Shown: positions 43,888-52,579 of the stretch, piece by piece
How positions within the stretch are numbered: the stretch's first letter is position 1
Layout of the letters: every line of letters starts with the position of its first letter
Assembly: GCA_964602515.1 (NCBI GenBank)
Contig: CAZRRJ010000002.1
Coordinates: 186,001 to 250,000, forward strand
Source: Carboxylicivirga sp964602515
GTDB taxonomy: Bacteria; Bacteroidota; Bacteroidia; Bacteroidales; Marinilabiliaceae
Direction: 5' to 3'
Length of the DNA stretch: 64,000 nucleotides
Notes under the pieces: generated by a model
The model's input: the letters and a program-made list of their open reading frames with translations, nothing else
Databases searched by the model: none
What the model was told of the DNA's origin: nothing
Translations under genes and position numbers: made by a program

Positions 43888-44142
43888 TTAAGAATCCTTA
43901 CTTTTACCAGTACATTCTTTACTTTTTGTACATGTTTTCTTTTCAGTGCATTCTTTTTTGTATGCAGTACTATCTTTTTTACAGTAAGCCTCGTTAGTTT
44001 TTGAACAGCATCCTTTTTCCATCTGAGCTTTGTCAGTTACTCGTACTTCTGTTTCTACTTCTTCTTTTTGTGCATTAGTTTTAGTTCCACATGATGAAAC
44101 GATCATTGCCGTTATGGCTAGTATTAATAAAACTCTCTTCAT
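43888..44142 (-). CDS. Small Cys-rich lipoprotein
   Basis: This 84-residue protein has a lipoprotein signal (lipobox VSSC, Cys18) and a mature part rich in Lys, Glu and Cys (GCCSKTNEAYCKKDS and ECTEKKTCTKSKECT). The regularly spaced Cys could form disulfides or bind metal ions. It has its own terminator, and the gene was probably transcribed alone. I do not recognise a family. The Lys/Thr/Cys repetition (about residues 55-80) is of low complexity. Confidence 0.65.
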   Translation of the reverse strand: MKRVLLILAITAMIVSSCGTKTNAQKEEVETEVRVTDKAQMEKGCCSKTNEAYCKKDSTAYKKECTEKKTCTKSKECTGKSKDS

Positions 44143-44728
44143 TATTTCAATCGTTTAAGATGCTATATGAGAATAATAAGTTATTTATCATTACGCTATA
44201 ACCATTAAAGTGTTACAGTTTTTGTGATTTTTCGCAAAAAGTAATTAAACTACAATAATGTGATATGTGTCTTAATGAGCTTATTATTAGGATCATGCCT
44301 GCTTTGTTACTATGCTTCAGATCTGATAATTTCGTCACCTGCTTTCGTTTATAAATCAATAATGATCGGTTGATACTTTTTATGGTTAGTAGTATGCAAT
44401 GCAGGTTTGTGAATACATCTTTTGTTTTTCAATTTTTCCAGTAAGTTCATTACCTTGTCTCCAATCAAATGTTCAAATAAACTACTTATAAACATCCGTT
44501 TTCAGCATCAAATTTTACTGAAATGCTATACTAAATCTTTCTTCTGGAACAAGCCGGCTTATGTTTTGACAATTAATTTTTACCTCTGTCTGGGTGTTTA
44601 AAATTCAAATCGAACTTACGTTAGTTATGTTTCTGACCTTTAAAAATTAAACATATACTCCTGTTATAGGTGTTATTACTACTTTGATATGTATCTTTAA
44701 GGAGAGATAATTACTTAAACGTTACATA
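44143..44728. other. Intergenic stretch with a possible small ORF
   Basis: Most of this 586-base stretch holds no gene. On the minus strand a 48-codon frame (44349-44495) starts with ATG and reads MFISSLFEHLIGDKVMNLLE at the start, protein-like in its hydrophobic spacing, but with no family match I can name. It could be a small gene or a remnant. A purine-rich AAGGAGAGA near 44699-44707 lies about 20 bases before the ATG of the next gene. Confidence 0.35.
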
Positions 44729-45790
44729 ATGAGATACCTTATTTTATTACTGTGTTTGTTTTCTGTGCCGCTTATGGCTCATACTAAAATTGATTCTTTA
44801 ATGCCAATACGAGGCTTTAGTATTGCTGCTCCACAGGTTGGGCATGTTAATAAGTTCATTGACTTTGTGGAGAAAGAGCTTGTTCCACTTCATATTAATA
44901 CGCTTATTCTACGGGTTGATTATAATTATGAATACACTTCACACCCTGAGCTCAGAAACGAAAAAGCTTTATCAAAAAAAGATGTAAAGCAGCTTGTGGC
45001 GATGGGTAAGAAGCATAACATCAACATTGTACCTCAAATTAACTTATTGGGTCATCAATCATGGGCCGAGAACTTGGGAAAGTTGCTAGAAGTATATCCT
45101 CAATTTGATGAAACACCACATATTCCACTTATGGAAAAACATGAATGGCCTAATGAGTATGGATTATACTGCAAAAGCTATTGCCCGCTTCATCCTGATG
45201 TGCACAAAGTAGTTTTTGCGCTGGTTGATGAGTTAATGGATGTTTTTGAAGCAACATGTTATCATGCAGGTCTTGATGAAGTATTCTATATCGGGGATGA
45301 TAAATGTCCACGCTGTTCGGGGCACGACAAAGCAGAATTATTTGCCAATGAAGTAAGAAAAATACGTGACCATCTGGTGCTTAACAACCGGCAGCTATGG
45401 ATGTGGGGAGATCGGCTTTTAGATGGTAAAACAAGTGGCATGGGTATGTGGGAAGCCAGTATGAATAATACGCACCGTGCTATCGACCTGATACCTAAAG
45501 ATGTGTTTATTTGTGATTGGCATTATGAGCGTCCGGATAAATCGGCTGTTTATTTTGCTATGAAAGGTTTTAAAGTTGCAACTTGCTCATGGCGTAATTA
45601 TGATGTATCAAAAGTACAGGTGCAGGATATGCTAAAATTCAGAGCCGAATCAACACCTGAGATGCGAGATAAGTTTCAGGGAATGATTTTAACATCATGG
45701 TCTAGTGCAGAAGGGTTTGTAGACGGTTACTATAAATCGAAAGACAGTGAGCAGCGCAAAATGGTAGAGATGTTTGAAGGAATACAATAG
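44729..45790 (+). CDS. GH20-like exported glycoside hydrolase
   Basis: This 353-residue protein has a Sec signal peptide (about 1-17, PLMA) and a TIM-barrel like that of family 20 beta-N-acetylhexosaminidases: 'RGFSIAAPQ', 'NTLILRVDYNYEY', 'INLLGHQSW' and the catalytic pair Asp183-Glu184 in HAGLDEVFYIG, where true hexosaminidases have HxGGDE. A CPRC pair (193-196) follows, as in some zinc-binding loops. It lacks the usual N-terminal GH20b domain. It should cleave N-acetylhexosamine or related sugars in the periplasm. The exact substrate cannot be told. Confidence 0.7.
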   Translation: MRYLILLLCLFSVPLMAHTKIDSLMPIRGFSIAAPQVGHVNKFIDFVEKELVPLHINTLILRVDYNYEYTSHPELRNEKALSKKDVKQLVAMGKKHNINIVPQINLLGHQSWAENLGKLLEVYPQFDETPHIPLMEKHEWPNEYGLYCKSYCPLHPDVHKVVFALVDELMDVFEATCYHAGLDEVFYIGDDKCPRCSGHDKAELFANEVRKIRDHLVLNNRQLWMWGDRLLDGKTSGMGMWEASMNNTHRAIDLIPKDVFICDWHYERPDKSAVYFAMKGFKVATCSWRNYDVSKVQVQDMLKFRAESTPEMRDKFQGMILTSWSSAEGFVDGYYKSKDSEQRKMVEMFEGIQ

Positions 45791-45913
45791 TAATACACTA
45801 TATTGGCGACTGGCATAACCTGATGAGGGATTTACGGTTTAGTTTGTCTAGGATATATTTTTTATCAGACTCAGCTTAATATTAAGCAGTAGGCTAATTC
45901 CTTATTCTTTTGT

Positions 45914-45943
45914 CTTGTCTCTTGATCCTTTATCGTATTTTTG
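45914..45943 (+). promoter_or_regulatory. Possible promoter of ribF
   Basis: TATTTTTG at 45936-45943 fits TAnnTTTG, with TTG at 45915-45917, 18 bases upstream. The GTG start is 14 bases after it, so the leader would be short. Confidence 0.45.
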
Positions 45944-45957
45944 TACAAAATTAAACT

Positions 45958-46893
45958 GTGAAAGTACATTCCAATTTATCAAAGTTCAGCGCCCGTAAGC
46001 CGGTAATTACTATTGGTATGTTTGATGGTGTACATATGGGGCATCGTGAACTTTTAGGGCAATTAATTCATAAAGCTAGGGTGGTAGGAGGTGAGTCGGT
46101 AGTTATTACTTTTTGGCCACATCCGCGTATGGTACTTAATCAGGATACCGAAAGATTGCGCTTTTTAACTTCTCCTGAAGAACGTACCAAGTTATTTGGT
46201 CAGATCGGAATAGATCACCTGGTATTGATTCCTTTTTCAAAAGAACTGGCAAACCATACAGCAGAAGAGTTTATACGCCAGATATTAATTAACAAGCTTA
46301 ATGTTCATCACCTGATGGTAGGGTATAACCATCGTTTTGGAAAAGGGCGTCAACATAGTTATAACGAATACCAGGCTTTTGCTAGAAAATATAAATTTTC
46401 GATTTCACTTGTTGAGGCTGTTTTAACTAATGGTATGCAAACTAGTTCAACAGATATTCGCAACTACTTATTCGCAGGTGAAATGGATGAAGCCAACAAA
46501 GTTCTTGGATATAAATATACTGTTTCGGGGCGTGTTGTTGGAGGTCAGCAGTTAGGGCGACGTATTGGTTATCCTACGGCTAATATTGAGGTGGAAGAAC
46601 CTTATAAGTTGATTCCCCCTGACGGTGTATATGCTGTTATGGTGCGAGTTGAAGGCAAAAGATATGGCGGTATGTTGAATATTGGTTACAGGCCAACGGT
46701 TAACCACAATGTGGACCATCGTTCACTTGAGGTACATATTTTTGATTTTAACCGTGATATTTACTCTGAAGAAATAGAGCTTGAGTTTGTTACCCGTGTA
46801 CGCAATGAGCAGAAATTTGCCAATGTTGATGAATTAACTGCACAGCTTAAAGTTGATGAGAAATACATTAGAGCTATGGTTGGGAACAGCTAA
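45958..46893 (+). CDS. ribF: Bifunctional riboflavin kinase/FAD synthetase
   Basis: This 311-residue protein has an N-terminal nucleotidyltransferase domain with the 'GMFDGVHMGHRELL' motif (about 20-33) and 'MVGYNHRFGKGR', then a riboflavin kinase domain with 'GRRIGYPTANI' and GVYAVMVRV. It turns riboflavin into FMN and FAD in the cytoplasm. The start is GTG. It lies between two unrelated genes and is probably transcribed from its own promoter. Confidence 0.95.
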   Translation: MKVHSNLSKFSARKPVITIGMFDGVHMGHRELLGQLIHKARVVGGESVVITFWPHPRMVLNQDTERLRFLTSPEERTKLFGQIGIDHLVLIPFSKELANHTAEEFIRQILINKLNVHHLMVGYNHRFGKGRQHSYNEYQAFARKYKFSISLVEAVLTNGMQTSSTDIRNYLFAGEMDEANKVLGYKYTVSGRVVGGQQLGRRIGYPTANIEVEEPYKLIPPDGVYAVMVRVEGKRYGGMLNIGYRPTVNHNVDHRSLEVHIFDFNRDIYSEEIELEFVTRVRNEQKFANVDELTAQLKVDEKYIRAMVGNS

Positions 46894-46994
46894 ATGGCTT
46901 TGTATCCTATGTTATAATTAAAAACACTGTTACTCAGCGTGTCGGTAATTCTATTTTGTGACACGAAGCATTTTACCACCACGTTATATTTTAC

Positions 46995-47002
46995 TACTTT
47001 TG
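46995..47002 (+). promoter_or_regulatory. Possible -7 promoter element of ahcY
   Basis: TACTTTTG matches TAnnTTTG, 47 bases before the ahcY ATG. The -33 region (CATTTTACC) is a weak match. Confidence 0.45.
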
Positions 47003-47049
47003 TAGTCCTTTTTTAAATTAAATATTAAAACAGATATAAAATCATTGAT

Positions 47050-48453
47050 ATGGCTGATTATAAAGTAGCTGACCTTAGTCTGGCTGATTACGGAAGAAAA
47101 GAAATCGAAATTGCTGAGAAGGAAATGCCTGGATTAATGGCGCTTCGTGAAAAGTATGGACAGGAGAAGCCTCTGAAAGGTGCCCGTGTTATGGGATCAC
47201 TGCACATGACTATTCAGACAGCTGTATTAATTGAAACTTTAGTTGATCTTGGTGCTGATGTACGCTGGTGCAGTTGTAATATTTACAGTACACAAGACCA
47301 TGCCGCTGCTGCCATTGCACAAGCTGGTGTACCTGTTTTTGCCTGGAAAGGTGAAACACTGGAAGAATACTGGTGGTGTACTGAAAGAGCCTTGGACTTT
47401 GGTAACGGACTAGGACCAGAAATGATTGTTGATGATGGTGGCGATGCTACCTTACTGATTCATAAAGGTGCACAGGCATTAAATGATGCTTCCATCCTTG
47501 AGGCTGATTACAGTGCCGAAGGAGAAGATTTTCGTGAGTTAATGGCACTTGTAAAAAGAACATTTAATGCAGATCCACAGCGTTGGACAAATGTAGCTAA
47601 GGCCATTAAAGGTGTTAGCGAAGAAACAACAACCGGGGTACATCGTTTGTACCAGATGATGGAACGTGGTGAATTACTGTTCCCGGCTATTAATGTTAAT
47701 GATTCAGTTACCAAATCAAAATTTGATAACCTTTACGGATGTCGTGAGAGTCTGGCTGATGGTATAAAGCGAGGTACTGATGTAATGGTGGCTGGTAAAA
47801 CAGTTATTGTTTGTGGTTATGGTGATGTAGGTAAGGGGTGTGCTCAGAGCATGCGTGGATTTGGAGCCCGCGTTATTGTTACTGAAATTGACCCTATTTG
47901 TGCGTTGCAGGCTGCTATGGAAGGTTATGAAGTATCTACAGTTGAAGATGCTATTGGCGAAGCTAACATTGTTGTTACTACTACAGGTAACAAAGATGTG
48001 ATTACAGTTGAGCATATGGCAGCTATGAAAGATCAGACTATTGTTTGTAACATTGGCCATTTCGATAATGAGATACAAGTCGAGAAATTGGAGAATTATC
48101 CAGGTATTAAAGAAATTAACATCAAACCCCAGGTAGATAAATTTGTTTTTCCTGACGGACATGCAATTATCTTATTATCGCGGGGGCGTTTGGTTAACCT
48201 TGGGAATGCAACCGGTCATCCGAGTTTTGTGATGAGCAACTCATTTACTAACCAAACATTAGCACAGATTGAAATCTGGAATAATAATTACAAAGTTGGT
48301 GTTTACACTTTACCAAAGCATCTGGATGAAGAGGTAGCACGCCTTCATTTATCTCAGTTAGGTGTTAAATTAACGCGCCTGAGTGATGAGCAGGCCAAGT
48401 ATATTGGTATTAACCCCGATGGGCCATATAAGCCGGAGCATTACAGGTACTAA
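47050..48453 (+). CDS. ahcY: Adenosylhomocysteinase
   Basis: This 467-residue enzyme has the substrate segments 'GSLHMTIQTAVLIETL', 'SCNIYSTQDHAAAAIA' and the NAD-binding GYGDVGKGCAQSM, ending in GPYKPEHYRY, the family's C-terminal Lys-Tyr tail. It splits S-adenosylhomocysteine to homocysteine and adenosine, feeding homocysteine to MetH and relieving methyltransferases, including CheR, from product inhibition. The stop is followed, after 24 bases, by dispersed repeat copy B. Confidence 0.97.
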   Translation: MADYKVADLSLADYGRKEIEIAEKEMPGLMALREKYGQEKPLKGARVMGSLHMTIQTAVLIETLVDLGADVRWCSCNIYSTQDHAAAAIAQAGVPVFAWKGETLEEYWWCTERALDFGNGLGPEMIVDDGGDATLLIHKGAQALNDASILEADYSAEGEDFRELMALVKRTFNADPQRWTNVAKAIKGVSEETTTGVHRLYQMMERGELLFPAINVNDSVTKSKFDNLYGCRESLADGIKRGTDVMVAGKTVIVCGYGDVGKGCAQSMRGFGARVIVTEIDPICALQAAMEGYEVSTVEDAIGEANIVVTTTGNKDVITVEHMAAMKDQTIVCNIGHFDNEIQVEKLENYPGIKEINIKPQVDKFVFPDGHAIILLSRGRLVNLGNATGHPSFVMSNSFTNQTLAQIEIWNNNYKVGVYTLPKHLDEEVARLHLSQLGVKLTRLSDEQAKYIGINPDGPYKPEHYRY

Positions 48454-48477
48454 GTACAAATTTGCTTTATAATATAA

Positions 48478-48628
48478 GAGGGTGTCCGAAAAGTAAAGAT
48501 TTAATTCTTTGTCAAAATTCAGTATTACTCCGGCTCTGAAGGGGGACTGAATTTCAACAACTTCCCTATAGGGATTTAAGGGTGAAAAATTGTTGAAGAC
48601 AAAGGACTCTGCTTTTTGGACACCTTCT
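48478..48628. repeat. Dispersed hairpin repeat, copy B
   Basis: This 151-base element matches copy A (4482-4632). Its outer ends pair as GGTGTCCGAAAAGTAAAG with the complement of CTCTGCTTTTTGGACACC, 15 of 18 positions. Inner stems are AAATTCAGT/ACTGAATTT and TTCAACAA/TTGTTGAA around CCCTATAGGG. It starts 24 bases after the ahcY stop. It contains no open frame of note. Confidence 0.75.
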
Positions 48629-48656
48629 TTCTGTTTTAATAGATATAAAGGTGTAG

Positions 48657-48670
48657 CCGATAGCTATCGG
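48657..48670. repeat. Perfect palindrome next to repeat copy B
   Basis: CCGATAGCTATCGG is a perfect 14-base palindrome in the gap between ahcY and ispD. It is G+C rich against an A/T-rich background, as repetitive extragenic palindromes often are. Only this copy is seen in the window. The rest of the gap to 48859 holds no gene. Confidence 0.5.
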
Positions 48671-48859
48671 GTGTGCCTTAAATTGTTTTGAGTATTTTTA
48701 ACGTAGTATAAGTTAGAAAGAGCGGCAAGAATAAGGCGCATTTATAAAAAGTTGATAATTACAATATTAGGTGTGATTATTAAATAATAGTCATATAAGC
48801 TCTGTAAGTATCAAGTTATTGAGTATAATATATAGCCTAATCAGAAATAATTCCTCACC

Positions 48860-49543
48860 TTATGCATTCATTTCCAACCCTGCTTTTATAAAAGCTTCAG
48901 CCAGGATTAAATCAAAAGGTGTAGTAATCTTAATATTCTCCCTGTTACCAGCAACAAGGTGGATGGTTTTACCACAGGCTTCAACCACCGAGGCATCATC
49001 GGTGAACAGGGGATTGTAAGCTTGTTCGTAGGCCGGCATTAACAGATCCGAATGAAAGACCTGTGGTGTTTGTACCAGTTTAATACTTGTGCGGTCAAGC
49101 GCCTTGCTCAATCCGTTTTTAACCTCGCGAACAGACTCATATGCATCTAATACCGGTATGGCATTGCCAAGAGCACGGGCGTGATGGTAACAGCGATTGA
49201 GAGAGTCGTGCGACACAAAGGGGCGTACGCCATCGTGGATACCGATTAAGGCAGGAGTTTTAATTAATGCCAATCCGTTTTTAACACTTTCAAAGCGTGT
49301 AGAGCCGCCTTTGGCTATTTCGTGTACAATTTCAAATTGATGTGTTGTACACAATTCTTTCCAATATGCTATTTGATCTTCTGGGAGTACCAGTATTAGC
49401 TTTATAGCAGTATCAAAACTATAAAAGGTGTTGAGCGTGTGCATTAAGACCGGTAGGCCATTAATCTTTAAGAATTGTTTAGGGATTTCGCTACCCATTC
49501 GTGTACCACTTCCACCGGCAACAATTATTGCGTAATTTGTCAT
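48860..49543 (-). CDS. ispD: MEP cytidylyltransferase
   Basis: This 227-residue enzyme begins YAIIVAGGSGTRMGSEIPKQ, the CTP-binding loop of IspD, with 'HDGVRPFVS' and 'DDASVVE' further on. It joins CTP to 2-C-methyl-D-erythritol 4-phosphate in the MEP route to isoprenoids, which supplies the polyprenyl synthase. No other ispD-ispF genes are adjacent. The gene is transcribed alone. Confidence 0.95.
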   Translation of the reverse strand: MTNYAIIVAGGSGTRMGSEIPKQFLKINGLPVLMHTLNTFYSFDTAIKLILVLPEDQIAYWKELCTTHQFEIVHEIAKGGSTRFESVKNGLALIKTPALIGIHDGVRPFVSHDSLNRCYHHARALGNAIPVLDAYESVREVKNGLSKALDRTSIKLVQTPQVFHSDLLMPAYEQAYNPLFTDDASVVEACGKTIHLVAGNRENIKITTPFDLILAEAFIKAGLEMNA

Positions 49544-49702
49544 TCTTTTATCAGCTCAGGATTTTTAATTCTCTGCTTGCTCAAATTTACATTGTCTATA
49601 GAAATATCACAAGAAATATAAACTTTAAGTTGATCTGGTCTAAGGCTGGCGTTAACTATTAATCTAATTTCGTATTTTGCATCTTATAAAATTTACACTG
49701 TT

Positions 49703-50383
49703 ATGATTGAAGCAAAAGTATTTGAATTTCTTATGCAGTTAAAGTCAAATAATAACCGGGAATGGTTTAATGATAATAAGGCTCTTTTTAATGAGGCCAA
49801 AGAGTCGTTTGAAGCATCAATGCAGAGGTTTATTGATCTGGTATATGAGGTTGATCCCGGTGTGGGATTGCTGACACCAAAAGAATGTGTATTCCGAATT
49901 TATCGAGATACCCGATTTGCAAAGGATAAAACACCCTATAAAACAAATATGGGAGGTTTTGTAGCCAAAGGAGGTCGGAAGAGTATTTTAGCAGGTTATT
50001 ATTTACATGTTGAGCCGGGGGCATCAATGGTAGCAGGTGGAATTTATTGTCCGCAATCAGACATATTAAAAGCTGTTCGTCGAGAGATATATAACTTTAC
50101 AGATGAATATAAAAGCATTATTAACGATAAAACGTTTAGAGAGGTATTTCCCATAAGGTTTGAAGATAAACTAAAGATGGCACCTAAAGATTTTCCAAAG
50201 GATTTTGAGGATATTGAGTTGTTGAAATACAAATCATTTGCACCACTTCATGCAGCAAGCGATGAAGAATTGATAAACGATACGGATCTGAAGAATACCA
50301 GGTATATTATTAAAACACTGGAACCTTATAATGCTTTTATTAACAGGGGCATTACGGAGGAAGAAGAAGAAATTATCCTATAA
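49703..50383 (+). CDS. DUF2461-family protein
   Basis: This 226-residue protein belongs to the DUF2461/TIGR02453 family, shown by 'NNNREWFNDNKALF', 'VFRIYRDTRFAKDKTPYKTNMGG' and 'GYYLHVEPGASMVAGG'. Function is not established. It is followed by the LarC1-like gene after 10 bases, so the two are probably co-transcribed, although no link is known. Confidence 0.85.
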   Translation: MIEAKVFEFLMQLKSNNNREWFNDNKALFNEAKESFEASMQRFIDLVYEVDPGVGLLTPKECVFRIYRDTRFAKDKTPYKTNMGGFVAKGGRKSILAGYYLHVEPGASMVAGGIYCPQSDILKAVRREIYNFTDEYKSIINDKTFREVFPIRFEDKLKMAPKDFPKDFEDIELLKYKSFAPLHAASDEELINDTDLKNTRYIIKTLEPYNAFINRGITEEEEEIIL

Positions 50384-50393
50384 AGAACTGACT

Positions 50394-51179
50394 ATGCAAT
50401 TATATATTGATCCTAAGGGAGGAATGGCAGGTGATATGTTTGCTGCTGCTCTTATTTCGGCAGGTGCTGATGAAACAAACATGCTTAGTGCCATGAAGCT
50501 GGCTGCTGAAAAAATTGGCAAGGTAAGCCTTGATACATCTTTAACTCATGATAAGGCGTATCGTCTGCATATCGAAATAGAGCATCACCACGGGCATCTT
50601 TCCGGGCATAAGGCATACCATTTGTTAGAGGATATATTTGATGAGTTAGGTATTGAGAAAAGCTACCAGGATTTTGGTTTTAAAGCTTTAAAGGTATTAG
50701 TTGAAGCGGAGATAAAAGCGCATAAGGAAAATACTTTTTTAACGGATCATATGCATGCGCATCACCACCACCATGATGATACGGGACATAATCATGAACA
50801 TCATGAAGATGCCTACTTGCACGAAGCGCAAGATATTTTAATTGATATAACAGGAGCTGTAATGGGGCTTCAACTGTTAAAAGCCTCAACAAAGGCATTC
50901 CTGCTGCACCCTGTTAGCTGGGGGGGAGGGCATATTACTTTTTCGCACGGGTATTTGCCTGTTCCAGCACCGGCAACAAAGATTATCTTTGATAAGCATG
51001 ATCTTGCTGGCCAAATGGGGCCAATTGAAAAGGAGTTGTGTACACCTACCGGTTCGGCTATACTTGCTGCATTAGATGCCGAATTAGTTGACACGAATGA
51101 CTTTGAGATAAAAGAGGAAGGTATATCAAGAGGGGGAAAGGATTACCCTATACCACCCCTTAAGATAATGATAGTATAA
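50394..51179 (+). CDS. LarC1-like nickel-pincer cofactor protein, no C2 domain
   Basis: From the ATG at 50394 this is 261 residues; a longer in-frame reading would overlap the previous gene. It starts LYIDPKGGMAGDMFAAALI, typical of LarC, and has the characteristic His-rich insert (about residues 118-138, with a run of five His), then WGGGHITFSHGYLPVPAPAT and LCTPTGSAI. LarC inserts nickel into the pincer cofactor of lactate racemase. In Lactobacillus, LarC is made as a longer protein by a frameshift that adds LarC2; here the protein ends after LarC1 with a terminator 4 bases on, so LarC2 is absent or elsewhere. No larA, larB or larE is in the window. Confidence 0.8.
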   Translation: MQLYIDPKGGMAGDMFAAALISAGADETNMLSAMKLAAEKIGKVSLDTSLTHDKAYRLHIEIEHHHGHLSGHKAYHLLEDIFDELGIEKSYQDFGFKALKVLVEAEIKAHKENTFLTDHMHAHHHHHDDTGHNHEHHEDAYLHEAQDILIDITGAVMGLQLLKASTKAFLLHPVSWGGGHITFSHGYLPVPAPATKIIFDKHDLAGQMGPIEKELCTPTGSAILAALDAELVDTNDFEIKEEGISRGGKDYPIPPLKIMIV

Positions 51180-51182
51180 AAT

Positions 51183-51213
51183 AAACGCCCGGGTTGTGCT
51201 TGGGCGTTTTTAT
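51183..51213 (+). terminator. Terminator after the LarC1-like gene
   Basis: AAACGCCC and GGGCGTTTTT pair around a short loop (51183-51213), directly after the stop. The T run suits plus-strand termination. Confidence 0.85.
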
Positions 51214-51233
51214 TTTTCACAGGTTATTACTGA

Positions 51234-51941
51234 CTAAATATATACATTGCCGATTTTTATCAGTTTTGGTATATTGATGAGTTTAATCTTACGGCCGTTT
51301 AATTCAATCAGTTTATCTGATTTAAACTCAGATAATAAACGAATAACTGATTCTGTTGCTGTTCCAACCATATTGGCTAACTCCTCACGGGTAAGTGATA
51401 TTTGAAGTGTATTGTCTTCATCCAGATCAAAAGTGTCCATTAATAAAAGTAATACCTCGGCCAAACGCTCACGAACAGTTTTTTGAGCAATGTCGGTTAA
51501 GAACTTGTTTGATTCACCTAATTCGCGACAAGTCAGCTTCATCAACGACATTGCAAATTCTGGATTAATCTTTATGAGACTGGTTAATATTTCCGATGGC
51601 AAATAGCATAAAACTGCATCATTAACAACTTTAGAAGTAGTACATGCCAGTTCATCGCTTACTACAGAACGGAATCCGATTAAATCACCATCTTTAGCAA
51701 AGCGTATGATTTGTTCTTTTCCGTCAAAACCGGTTTTATATATTTTCAAAATACCCTTAATCACAACGTAGGCACCATTAATACGGCTACCTTCGTGGTA
51801 CAATATATTACCACGTTTATGAAGGGTGCAGCTCATAGACTGCGTTAAAGAGTCCAACTCTTCTTCGGTCAGACCGTTAAAAATTTCATACGATAACAAA
51901 TCTACCTCGTCGCTAAAAGGGACACTTTGAATATTTTTCAT
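51234..51941 (-). CDS. Crp/Fnr-family transcription regulator
   Basis: From the ATG at 51941 this is 235 residues; an upstream in-frame start adds a hydrophobic stretch unlike the family. It has a cNMP-binding-like beta-roll (about 25-140; 'LYHEGSRINGAYVVIKG') and a C-terminal winged helix with LTREELANMVGTATESVIRLLSEF as recognition helix. The phosphate-binding loop of true cAMP proteins (RxxS/T) is not clearly present, and there is no N-terminal Cys cluster for Fnr-type [4Fe-4S]. Ligand is unknown. It is divergent from osmC across a 109-base gap and could control it. Confidence 0.88.
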   Translation of the reverse strand: MKNIQSVPFSDEVDLLSYEIFNGLTEEELDSLTQSMSCTLHKRGNILYHEGSRINGAYVVIKGILKIYKTGFDGKEQIIRFAKDGDLIGFRSVVSDELACTTSKVVNDAVLCYLPSEILTSLIKINPEFAMSLMKLTCRELGESNKFLTDIAQKTVRERLAEVLLLLMDTFDLDEDNTLQISLTREELANMVGTATESVIRLLSEFKSDKLIELNGRKIKLINIPKLIKIGNVYI

Positions 51942-51993
51942 AACTTGACTAACAATAATGAACAAGAAGGTGACAAATGTCATAATTTGAGGG

Positions 51994-52001
51994 CAAAGAT
52001 A
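51994..52001 (-). promoter_or_regulatory. Possible -7 promoter element of the Crp/Fnr gene
   Basis: On the minus strand TATCTTTG matches TAnnTTTG, 53 bases before the ATG. No good -33 TTTG is seen. Confidence 0.4.
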
Positions 52002-52050
52002 TAAAAAGAGCAGAAATTTACATACCCCAATTATTTAAATATATCAATAT

Positions 52051-52467
52051 ATGAAAACATCAACTAAAATTCAATGGACAGGTAACATGTCTTTTGAGAC
52101 AGAATTATTCGGGCATAAACTGGTTTTAGATGCCGGAAAAGATAATGGAGGAGATGATAAAGGGCCGAGACCAAAGGTACTTATGTTAACTGCATTGGCT
52201 GGTTGTACGGGCATGGATGTAGTCTCTATTTTAAAGAAGATGCGAGTGGAAGTTGAAGATTTGCAGATTATTGTAGAAGGAGACCTGACGGAAGAACATC
52301 CAAAATATTACGAAAAGATGCATGTGGTATACCAGTTTAAAGGCAAAGATTTGCCAATGGAAAAATTGGAAAAAGCTGTGCAATTATCTGAGGAAAGATA
52401 TTGCGGTGTTTCAGCTCTCTATAAAAAAGCTATTCCAGTAACAACAGAAATTAAGCTTATTCAATAG
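52051..52467 (+). CDS. OsmC-family peroxidase-like protein
   Basis: This 138-residue protein has the OsmC fold with the two reactive Cys, Cys52 in 'LAGCTGMD' and Cys118 in 'ERYCGVSALYK', spaced as in OsmC/Ohr proteins. These reduce organic hydroperoxides using their Cys pair. The 'GPRPKVLMLTALAGCTGMD' stretch is typical of the YhfA branch. It is divergent from a Crp/Fnr gene. Confidence 0.88.
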   Translation: MKTSTKIQWTGNMSFETELFGHKLVLDAGKDNGGDDKGPRPKVLMLTALAGCTGMDVVSILKKMRVEVEDLQIIVEGDLTEEHPKYYEKMHVVYQFKGKDLPMEKLEKAVQLSEERYCGVSALYKKAIPVTTEIKLIQ

Positions 52468-52516
52468 TCTAAAAAATGTTGTTAAACATCTGTAAGAGCA
52501 ATAAATTAATAAAGAG

Positions 52517-52550
52517 AGAGCCTTCTGAAATCATTCAGAAGGCTCTTTTT
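52517..52550. terminator. Convergent terminator between osmC and pheS
   Basis: AGAGCCTTCTGAA (52517-52529) and TTCAGAAGGCTCT (52534-52546) are perfect 13-base arms with a four-base loop, flanked by A on the left and T on the right, so it works on both strands. Confidence 0.9.
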
Positions 52551-52579
52551 CTAATTTCTATATATTTAGTTATTTTTTC

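Noticed and set aside
43791..43997. 68-codon plus-strand frame over the Cys-rich lipoprotein gene
   Set aside because: It spans that gene's terminator and its antisense coding region, and its composition (Phe/Tyr/Cys) is that of a shadow.
46894..47049. SAH riboswitch upstream of ahcY
   Set aside because: Only a weak GTGTC/GACAC hairpin is visible; the conserved SAH core is not.
47716..48162. A 148-codon open frame opposite ahcY
   Set aside because: Antisense shadow of a well-supported enzyme, with low-complexity Asn/Thr/Ser composition.
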